Below, one piece after another: positions 57,856-64,000 of a DNA stretch of 64,000 nucleotides; positions within the stretch are counted from its first letter, which is position 1; the number at the start of each line of letters is the position of its first letter. The stretch spans positions 62,001-126,000 of the forward strand of contig NZ_LVEM01000008.1 in the NCBI RefSeq assembly GCF_001641335.1, in the 5' to 3' direction. Both the position numbers and the translations under genes were made by a program. The notes under the pieces are model-generated. The model was given only the letters and a program-made list of their open reading frames with translations. It had not been told where the DNA came from and made no database searches. This DNA is from Bradyrhizobium stylosanthis. GTDB taxonomy: Bacteria; Pseudomonadota; Alphaproteobacteria; Rhizobiales; Xanthobacteraceae.

Positions 57856-58261
57856 TCCCAGTCCCCCTCACCGCGATCCGCGGCCATCCCGCAATGCACA
57901 CTTGGCGGGCAAACGACTTTCCCCGAACGACACCCGGGGGTTGCACAAATCGTCTACGTAAAAATCGTCAGGCTGAGTTTATCCCCTCAGACTCCCTGCG
58001 TTGCGATCATCGTCCCCCTGGCGCTTCCGCTGCAAGGCGAGAGCCCTCATATCCCACGTCAATCCGCGAAAAAGTCGCCAAATGTTGCCCACGAGCACCA
58101 CTTTGTGGAACCCGAGCCGTTGGTTCCCTCGGCCGACGGCTGACTCCCCGGTGCTTATTGGGCCGCAAATAACATTCTTTTCCGTTAAACCCGCCATCCC
58201 CTGACTTGGCCGGGCGCTGGCGAAAGACACGATTCGGGTGACGGTATCTCATTACAACGGC
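57856..58261. other. Noncoding gap between the tadE gene and the secretin gene
   Basis: About 400 bases without a supported gene; the open frames here are shadows or low-complexity. It probably carries the secretin promoter. It contains a single TTAA half-site near 58184 but no full CtrA box. Confidence 0.45.
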
Positions 58262-58669
58262 CTAATAGGGGATCGACGTGCTCGCAGTCGGCGTCGAATT
58301 CAATCCGCTCCACGTCGGGGTCATCATCGAGAATCCGGGCAGCGTCGCCGTAATGGTCAGGACGGAACCGCTGTCGCTCGCGCTCAATGTCGGCGTGAGC
58401 CCCATGATGCTCGGCACCGACGTCAGATAGGTACTGGTATAGTAGGTGCTGACACTGGTGCAGCCAGACGGCGACAAACCCTGCGTCACCTGAGGCGTGT
58501 AGCACTTAATCATCGTCGCCCTGGCACCGTCACTGGCGAGTGCGCGCAACAATTGCATGGTGATCGCATAGCGTCCGAGATCGAAGATCGCGAACACGAA
58601 TGTGAAAAAGAACACGGCGACGAGGCAGAACTCGAACGCCGCCGAGCCGCGCTGGTCGAGCCTTTTCAT
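58262..58669 (-). CDS. tadE: TadE-like pseudopilin
   Basis: A 135-residue minor pilin-like protein. The N-terminus KRLDQRGSAAFEFCLVAVFFFTF holds the TadE-type motif (RG.AA.EF with the processing glycine and the glutamate five residues later), then one hydrophobic helix and a small periplasmic domain with cysteines. Prepilin peptidase processing is expected after the glycine. The ATG at 58669 overlaps the TadG-like stop. Confidence 0.85.
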   Translation of the reverse strand: MKRLDQRGSAAFEFCLVAVFFFTFVFAIFDLGRYAITMQLLRALASDGARATMIKCYTPQVTQGLSPSGCTSVSTYYTSTYLTSVPSIMGLTPTLSASDSGSVLTITATLPGFSMMTPTWSGLNSTPTASTSIPY

Positions 58670-60039
58670 CAGCGCACCATCGCAACGACCTTGGTTTTGC
58701 CCAAGGTGTTGGACGTACAACCGGACGAACTCAGATAGGTATTGCCGTTGATCGTGAGCGAAGCCGCGATCACTTCCGTACATTGTGTGTTCGCACTTTG
58801 AGCCGTCCCGCCGTACGACACATTGGCATGCGGGAAATACATTGCACCGCCCAAGGTCGACGTATTGCTGCCGCCTATGCTTACTGCAATCTTGTTCGCG
58901 TTGGTGTTGTTTGCCTGATCGTCAATCAAGATACCGTTCAGATCAGTATCAAACGAATTGGTCGTGCCGGCCGAGAGGTTAACCGTACCGCCACTGATAG
59001 TGAGGTTCGAAGTGGTTCCGAGCAATACGAGCGTTACGCCTGATGTGCCGGTGCAGGTTGGGCAGCTGACATTGCCCCCCCAATTTATCGTCGCATTGTA
59101 GAAAAAGTAGGTTCCTGGTGCGAGATTCAGTGTCCCGCCGGAATTTACCGTCAGATCGCTGTAAACCCCGCTAGCGCTGTTTGCGGTCAGATTGCAGGTG
59201 TTTCCATTGGTGACTTTGCCCTGCGCGTTGCATGGGCTTGATACGGGGCTCGACCTTGAATTGAACGATTTCGAATCCAGCACCGACAGTGGATTCTTTG
59301 CCGTAAGCGTGTTGTAATTGTACCCCGCACCGGTAAGGGCACAATGTCCCGATGACGCCTTACAGCCGTCCACTGCATTCACAGACCAGCCCGAGCCGCT
59401 GAAACTCGCGGTGCCGTTGTACTTGACGTTGGTGTTCGACATCATCGCGCAGCCGCTGCCCGTGATGGCGCTGCTGCCGCCGATCGTGAGCGCATCGCTT
59501 CCAGGTCCCAATCCAAACGCGCATATCGGCGCTGGATTCTGGATCTCGACAACCGCGGACGACCGGATGGTGACGGCGGACATGCCAAGTATCTGCGCAA
59601 GATATCCCGGCTGCTGCTGCGCCACTGTCGCAAGCACATGCATGCCGGTTGATGAACTGGTCCAGGCGCCGGCAGAGTAGGTTCCTCGATCGATTGACAC
59701 GGTTTGCGTGGTACTGGCCTGCGCCGTACCGCAAGTCGAGCCCGGATAGACCGGGTCGCCGCTGGAATTGCAGAACTTGTTCTGCGCGGCCATTTGCTTG
59801 CCGCGGTAGATGTAATCCTGCGTTCTATCGCAGTCGCTCTCGGCTACTGAGTTGAGCGAACATGCGAGCGACAAGCCGCCCGAATAGGCCGCTGCGTCGG
59901 CGGCATTCTGTGCGTTCTGCTTGGTCACGTACCACGACCCCGCCTCGGCCCCGAGAGCGACAAACCCGATCAGCGGTACCAGCGCAATCACCGTTGCGAA
60001 GGCGACGGAGCCGCGACGGCAGTGAGCCAGTTTGCGCAT
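58669..60039 (-). CDS. TadG-like protein with beta-helical C-terminal domain
   Basis: A 456-residue protein. The N-terminus RRGSVAFATVIALVPLIGF is the TadG/TadE-type membrane anchor of Flp pilus assembly, followed by the family block WYVTKQNAQNAADAAAYSGG. Typical TadG proteins carry a von Willebrand domain. Here the C-terminal about 280 residues are Gly/Ser/Thr/Asn-rich short beta repeats (DLTVNSGGTLNLAPGTYFFYN, TTSNLTISGGTVNLSAGTTN), which suggest a right-handed beta-helix. Several cysteine pairs are present. It lies between two tadE-like genes. Confidence 0.85.
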   Translation of the reverse strand: MRKLAHCRRGSVAFATVIALVPLIGFVALGAEAGSWYVTKQNAQNAADAAAYSGGLSLACSLNSVAESDCDRTQDYIYRGKQMAAQNKFCNSSGDPVYPGSTCGTAQASTTQTVSIDRGTYSAGAWTSSSTGMHVLATVAQQQPGYLAQILGMSAVTIRSSAVVEIQNPAPICAFGLGPGSDALTIGGSSAITGSGCAMMSNTNVKYNGTASFSGSGWSVNAVDGCKASSGHCALTGAGYNYNTLTAKNPLSVLDSKSFNSRSSPVSSPCNAQGKVTNGNTCNLTANSASGVYSDLTVNSGGTLNLAPGTYFFYNATINWGGNVSCPTCTGTSGVTLVLLGTTSNLTISGGTVNLSAGTTNSFDTDLNGILIDDQANNTNANKIAVSIGGSNTSTLGGAMYFPHANVSYGGTAQSANTQCTEVIAASLTINGNTYLSSSGCTSNTLGKTKVVAMVR

Positions 60040-60048
60040 GGCGTCCTC

Positions 60049-60510
60049 CTACTGAAATCGCTGGGTGTAAGTGATGGTACAGGATGTGCACAGCGCCGAG
60101 CCGAGCACCATGGGCGTCAACGTAAAGGTGGTCGAGAAGGTGTAGTACTTCACGATCGATGCCGCCCCCGAACTGCAGGGAGCCACCGTTCCGGGAGAAC
60201 CGCAGTAGACCTGCGGCGTAATCGCAAATCCGCTGATCGTGCTGGGCAGCGCGCTTTTCCATGCCGCAATGTCGGAGGCGCTGGTCACGTCGCCCGGCGG
60301 GGAATATTGAGTCCGCTGCCCCATGTCGCGAAGCGCCTGATGCGCCGAAATGAACCTGAAGCCGGCAATCGCCAGATCGGCCAACGGCAGCAGCAGACTG
60401 AACACCAGAACAAGGTAGATGATCGCCATTTCGAACGCGGCAGCACCGCGCTGATCACCGATGAAAGAGCGCTTGCCGCTCCTGTGCCTGCCTGTACGAA
60501 CTTCACTCAT
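60049..60510 (-). CDS. TadE-like pseudopilin
   Basis: A 153-residue protein with N-terminal cytoplasmic sequence and the motif DQRGAAAFEMAIIYLVLVFS, in which the glycine and glutamate positions fit class III prepilin processing. The membrane helix is followed by a periplasmic domain with four cysteines (CGSPGTVAPC, CTSCTITY). The ATG at 60510 is close to the tadC stop. It is one of two TadE-like proteins flanking the TadG-like gene. Confidence 0.85.
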   Translation of the reverse strand: MSEVRTGRHRSGKRSFIGDQRGAAAFEMAIIYLVLVFSLLLPLADLAIAGFRFISAHQALRDMGQRTQYSPPGDVTSASDIAAWKSALPSTISGFAITPQVYCGSPGTVAPCSSGAASIVKYYTFSTTFTLTPMVLGSALCTSCTITYTQRFQ

Positions 60511-60526
60511 GACGCTGCGTTCGTGG

Positions 60527-61429
60527 CTAGAGCCCCTTGAAGGAACGAATGAGATGTAGGAATGAACTGCCGCCGAGAATGACGAACATCGCCGGCAGCA
60601 GGAACAACACCATCGGTACCGTGAGCTTGGCACCGAGCTTGTGAGCCCGCTCCTCGAGGCCGGTGATCCGCTCCCGCCGCAGATCGGCCGCGATGGTACG
60701 CAGCGCCTGGCCGAGCGGCGTTCCGTATTGCAGGCTCTGGCTGACCATGATGCCGAAGCGGCGAAGCCCTTCCGAGGTGGATGCCAGTTTCTCGAACGCC
60801 TCGGCGCGGCTCGGCAGGACCCGCAGGTCGTCGAGCAAACCGCGCAGAACGCGCGAGATGGCCGGATTGGTCTGGCTCATCTCCTCGGCGACCCGCTGGA
60901 GGGCGCTTTCCAGGCCCATGCCCGCTTCAGCGCACACGACCAGCAGGTCGATCGTATCGGGCGTGCCCGACCGAACCGCGGCATCGAAACGCCGCTTCAT
61001 CACCAGCAGTACCAGCCGCGGCCCCATGATCCCGATGGCCACGCCGAACAGGGCGATCATCAACGCGCTGGCCAGCGGCGCTCCTGACAGTTGTGCAAAA
61101 AGGAAGAAAACGATCGGGAACAAGACCGTGCTGACGATCTTGACTCCGATCCAGATCGGCAAGACGCGGTGATGGTTGAATCCAGCCGATTGAAGAACCG
61201 TCCGCAGCTCGTCGAGATTCTCCTCAGCATAGAACTTTCGGTACCGCATGCCGATCGACGAGAACCAGCCGACCATGTCCTGGGACCGCGTCGACCGGTC
61301 GGAAATGCCGAGCACCGCATTGGAAACGCGCGCGTTCAGCGTGCGAAAGTGGATTTCGCGAATCACCAGCAGGAGCGTCACCGCAACAGCGATGACCATG
61401 AGGGCTGCGACACTCATGCCGGCAGTCAT
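60527..61429 (-). CDS. tadC: Tad pilus inner-membrane platform protein TadC
   Basis: A 300-residue T2SSF-domain protein that forms the inner-membrane platform with TadB. The platform domain includes GTPDTIDLLVVCAEAGMGLESALQRV and GTPLGQALRTIAADLR. It ends with two membrane helices, the last in LGGSSFLHLIRSF. The ATG at 61429 overlaps tadB (ATGA). A longer open frame to the left of it is the shadow of tadB. Confidence 0.92.
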   Translation of the reverse strand: MTAGMSVAALMVIAVAVTLLLVIREIHFRTLNARVSNAVLGISDRSTRSQDMVGWFSSIGMRYRKFYAEENLDELRTVLQSAGFNHHRVLPIWIGVKIVSTVLFPIVFFLFAQLSGAPLASALMIALFGVAIGIMGPRLVLLVMKRRFDAAVRSGTPDTIDLLVVCAEAGMGLESALQRVAEEMSQTNPAISRVLRGLLDDLRVLPSRAEAFEKLASTSEGLRRFGIMVSQSLQYGTPLGQALRTIAADLRRERITGLEERAHKLGAKLTVPMVLFLLPAMFVILGGSSFLHLIRSFKGL

Positions 61430-62358
61430 AACGATGTCTCCCTCTGGATCATCCAACGTATGACAAAGTGCCCGAGGACGACCGAGCCGACCGCGTAGGC
61501 CAGCAGCATGTTTCCGGTCGGATCGAGAAACAGAAGATTGATCGATTGCGGATTGACCGCGTACAGCAACCCACCGATGATCAAAGGTGACAATGACAGC
61601 GCGCGCGAGGAGAAAATGACCTCTCCTGCCAGCGCCTTCGCACGGGCGGCCAGTGCGACGCGCTGACTCACGGTTTCCGCCAGGATCTGCAAAGTCTCGG
61701 CCAGGCTGCCGCCGGATTTCAATTGCACCGCGAGCGTCACCGAAAACATCGCGTATTCCGCAACCTGCGTCCGCCGGTAGACGGCCTCCACGGCGTCCTC
61801 CGGCGCCACGCCGAGGCCAATCTGGCTGCAAACGATGGCGAACTGCCCCGCAGTCGGCTCCGGCATCTCGCGAGCGATGGTGCGAAATGCTTCGTTGACC
61901 GGCAGACCAGCGCGGACTGTGCTGGTGACCAGCTGGATCGTATCCGGCAATTGCCGGAAGAGGCGATTGGAGAACCGCCGTCGCTGCCATCCAAACAGAC
62001 CACGCACCACCAATACCGCGACGATCGCAGCCGCGATGGACACGTCGGACGTCGAAAACCCGAACAGCTGATTGGCATAAAATACGGCCAATGCCGCGAG
62101 CGCACCCACAAGCAGCACATAGACCGGATGCAAGACGTGAACGATGTCCGGATTGTAGTTCGCCAGACGGTACAGCAGCATCGAGCGGGCCCCGGTCTCG
62201 GTCCGGCGGATCGAGGTCAGGCTGGCGGTCGGCGAGGTCTGCAGAGCGATCGAGAGCTGGCGGTTCATGCGCCGTTCCCGCCTGTCGAGCCACAGCGCGA
62301 CGCCCGTCGCGCAGAGCAGCAGGGCCAGAACGATCGCGATCACGTAGTTCGGAATCAT
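61426..62358 (-). CDS. tadB: Tad pilus inner-membrane platform protein TadB
   Basis: A 310-residue T2SSF-domain protein. The N-terminal membrane helix (IAIVLALLLCATGVALWL) is followed by further helices around residues 80-120. The platform domain RQLPDTIQLVTSTVRAGLPVNEAF leads to LKSGGSLAETLQILAETV and the final pair of helices. It overlaps both the ATPase gene and tadC by 4 bases, so the proteins are made together. Confidence 0.93.
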   Translation of the reverse strand: MIPNYVIAIVLALLLCATGVALWLDRRERRMNRQLSIALQTSPTASLTSIRRTETGARSMLLYRLANYNPDIVHVLHPVYVLLVGALAALAVFYANQLFGFSTSDVSIAAAIVAVLVVRGLFGWQRRRFSNRLFRQLPDTIQLVTSTVRAGLPVNEAFRTIAREMPEPTAGQFAIVCSQIGLGVAPEDAVEAVYRRTQVAEYAMFSVTLAVQLKSGGSLAETLQILAETVSQRVALAARAKALAGEVIFSSRALSLSPLIIGGLLYAVNPQSINLLFLDPTGNMLLAYAVGSVVLGHFVIRWMIQRETSL

Positions 62359-63857
62359 ATTTGCCTCAACGCATCGGTCCAGGCTTGCTGAAGCCCGTAA
62401 TAGGCAAGACGGCTCTTGAACTTTGGAAGCGCGTGGGTCGACTTGTAGGTTCCCAATATCCGGCCGTGAGTGTCCTCTTCCTGATACTCGAAAGCCGCAA
62501 TGTCGTTGGTGGTAATGACGTCGCCTTCGAGGCCGATTACCTCGCTGACCTGGATGATCCGGCGCTGGCCATCGCGCATGCGTTCGACCTGGACGATGAT
62601 GTCGAGCGCGGCAACGATCTGCGACCTGATCGCCCGCGACGGCAGATTGACCTGCCCCATCTGCACCATGTTCTCGATGCGGGTCAGGGCGTCCCGGGTG
62701 CTGTTGGCGTGCACCGTGGAAATCGATCCGTCATGGCCGGTGTTCATTGCCTGCAGCATGTCGAATGCCTCGGCGCTACGGACTTCGCCGACGACGATGC
62801 GGTCGGGACGCATGCGCAGGGCGTTCCAGAGCAGATCGCGTTGCGTCACCTGCCCGGTGCCTTCCAGGCTGGGCGGCCGGGTCTCCAGGCTGATCACGTG
62901 CGGCTGTTGCAGCTGCAATTCCGCCGCATCCTCGATCGTGACGATGCGTTCGCTGTGATCGATGAACTGGCTCATGGCGTTCAGCAGCGTCGTCTTGCCG
63001 GAGCCGGTACCTCCGGACACGAGAACGTTGAGCCGCGCCCGCGAGGCGATCTCCAGCAATTTTCCGATCGCCGGCGTCATCGAGCCGTTCGCGATCAGGC
63101 CAGCCAGATCGAGGCGACGGCTCGGGAATTTTCGAATGGAGATGCAGGGGCTGTGGATCGCGAGCGGCGGCAGAATGATGTTGACGCGGCTGCCATCGGG
63201 CAGGCGGCAATCGACCATGGGACTGGATTCGTCGACGCGCCGCCCGACCTGCGCGGCGATCTTCTGGGCGACCGAGGTGATGTGATCGTTGTCGCGGAAT
63301 CGTACGGCGACCCGCTCCAGCTTGCCGCTGCGCTCGACATAGACGTTGTTGGGGCCGTTGATCATGATGTCGTTGATCGTTTCGTCGATCAGAAGCGGAC
63401 GGAGTGGCCCGTATCCGGTCATGTCGTCCGCGATATCGTCCGCTAGCTGGATCTGCTCGCGGCCGGACAGTTCCAGCCGTTCGTCGTTGGCGATCCCATG
63501 GATGATTTCCTCGATCTGGCGCCGCAGCACGTCGCGCGAAACGGTCGCCGCGGCCGACGGATCGATCTGCTCCATGACCCGGTCTCGCAGCGAGTTGAGC
63601 ATTACGGGATGATGAAGCGATGGTTCGTTGCCCCACTTCGGGGCGAGGCCCGGCGCCGGTGCAGCCGAACCCAGACTCAGGGAAGGAGGTCGAGCGTTCG
63701 GTGCGGGCAGGTCTGGAGGCGAAGGCGTGTCTGCTGCCAATGCCGGCGAATCCACGGCCGGCGAAGGCGCGTTTTCCGTCGACCCGCGCAAGCTCCCTGT
63801 CAGCGCGGACAAATCAACCATGGGCGACTCGTCTGGGCGTCTCCCGAACTTTTTCAT
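62355..63857 (-). CDS. cpaF: Tad pilus assembly/retraction ATPase TadA/CpaF
   Basis: A 500-residue secretion ATPase that powers Tad pilus extension and probably retraction. The N-terminal 80 residues are disordered and Pro-rich. The Walker A motif GGTGSGKT is at 282-289. The Asp-box and Walker B region follow (RIVTIEDAAELQLQQ, LRMRPDRIVVGEVRSAEAFDML), with a conserved histidine in the segment MNTGHDGSISTVHAN. It overlaps cpaE by 4 bases at its start and tadB at its end. Confidence 0.95.
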   Translation of the reverse strand: MKKFGRRPDESPMVDLSALTGSLRGSTENAPSPAVDSPALAADTPSPPDLPAPNARPPSLSLGSAAPAPGLAPKWGNEPSLHHPVMLNSLRDRVMEQIDPSAAATVSRDVLRRQIEEIIHGIANDERLELSGREQIQLADDIADDMTGYGPLRPLLIDETINDIMINGPNNVYVERSGKLERVAVRFRDNDHITSVAQKIAAQVGRRVDESSPMVDCRLPDGSRVNIILPPLAIHSPCISIRKFPSRRLDLAGLIANGSMTPAIGKLLEIASRARLNVLVSGGTGSGKTTLLNAMSQFIDHSERIVTIEDAAELQLQQPHVISLETRPPSLEGTGQVTQRDLLWNALRMRPDRIVVGEVRSAEAFDMLQAMNTGHDGSISTVHANSTRDALTRIENMVQMGQVNLPSRAIRSQIVAALDIIVQVERMRDGQRRIIQVSEVIGLEGDVITTNDIAAFEYQEEDTHGRILGTYKSTHALPKFKSRLAYYGLQQAWTDALRQI

Positions 63858-64000
63858 AGCCCGAGCAACCTCCTGAGCCGTCCCTTGCGCTCGCCCCCCA
63901 CCCCCGTAATCTCTCGCACGATCGGCTTGAGGTGACGTCGCAGTCCCGAGACGTGCTTGAGCGCGGGAATGCCGAGGTTGACCGCCTGGGTCATCCCTTT
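63854..64000 (-). CDS. cpaE: CpaE/TadZ pilus localisation ATPase, C-terminal fragment
   Basis: The last 48 codons of a gene entering from the right edge. The translation (MTQAVNLGIPALK, then SGLRRHLKPIVREI) matches the C-terminus of CpaE, a MinD-like ATPase that localises the Tad machine. The stop overlaps the cpaF start (ATGA), the normal arrangement. The rest lies outside the window. Confidence 0.85.
   Translation of the reverse strand, partial: KGMTQAVNLGIPALKHVSGLRRHLKPIVREITGVGGERKGRLRRLLGL

Noticed and set aside
57580..58143. A 187-codon open frame upstream of the secretin
   Set aside because: More than half of it is antisense to the secretin gene, and no ribosome site or domain is present.

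Overview
The window is GC-rich DNA from an alphaproteobacterium, most likely Bradyrhizobium or a close Bradyrhizobiaceae/Rhizobiales relative. This rests on codon use, the gene families present (malonate mat genes, CUT2 sugar ABC operons, a Tad pilus locus, many small Sec-secreted proteins) and a CtrA-type TTAA-N7-TTAA box. No rRNA, tRNA, insertion sequence, CRISPR array or phage gene was recognised.

Layout. (1) 1-755: the C-terminal end of an RND efflux pump. (2) 803-7482: a malonate island. A GntR/FCD regulator (MatR-like) diverges from a TRAP transporter (P, Q, M subunits), malonyl-CoA decarboxylase and malonyl-CoA synthetase, giving uptake of malonate, activation to malonyl-CoA and decarboxylation to acetyl-CoA. 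(3) 7613-13737 (minus strand): a LysR regulator, a xylulokinase and a CUT2 sugar ABC transporter. (4) 13845-24714 (plus strand): a tightly packed catabolic operon with a Dabb protein, maleylacetate reductase, amidohydrolase, a 3-hydroxyisobutyrate-dehydrogenase-like enzyme, hydroxyquinol 1,2-dioxygenase, a GlcD-like FAD oxidase, a second CUT2 ABC transporter with two permeases and a YciI-like protein. It looks like a hydroxyquinol/maleylacetate lower pathway with its own importer but without a recognisable ring hydroxylase. (5) 24809-26823: small hypothetical genes and one terminator-ended noncoding stretch.

(6) 27535-46317: a type I secretion adhesin locus. TolC, an ABC exporter with a degenerate C39-like domain, an HlyD/LapC adaptor and a LapG-type periplasmic cysteine protease lie on the plus strand. 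They converge on a giant 3936-residue LapA-like adhesin on the minus strand. The adhesin has an N-terminal retention region with a PAAG di-alanine site, the expected LapG target. It carries a tandem array of exactly 14 units of 531 bp (177 residues), then a unique distal region, a short RTX tract and a C-terminal secretion region. A perfect CtrA box overlaps its putative promoter.

(7) 46556-54377: mostly small secreted or membrane proteins, two adjacent PilZ-domain genes, and an intergenic region (52968-53224) rich in palindromes and hairpins. (8) 54589-64000 (minus strand): a membrane protein and a Tad/Flp pilus locus reading cpaE (partial), cpaF/tadA, tadB, tadC, tadE-like, tadG-like, tadE-like, then a secretin (cpaC/rcpA), a lipoprotein and a TadD-like TPR lipoprotein. 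The pilin, prepilin peptidase and cpaB are not in the window.

Together the right half is a surface-attachment region: a releasable giant adhesin, a Tad pilus, and PilZ (c-di-GMP receptor) proteins. The left half is catabolic.
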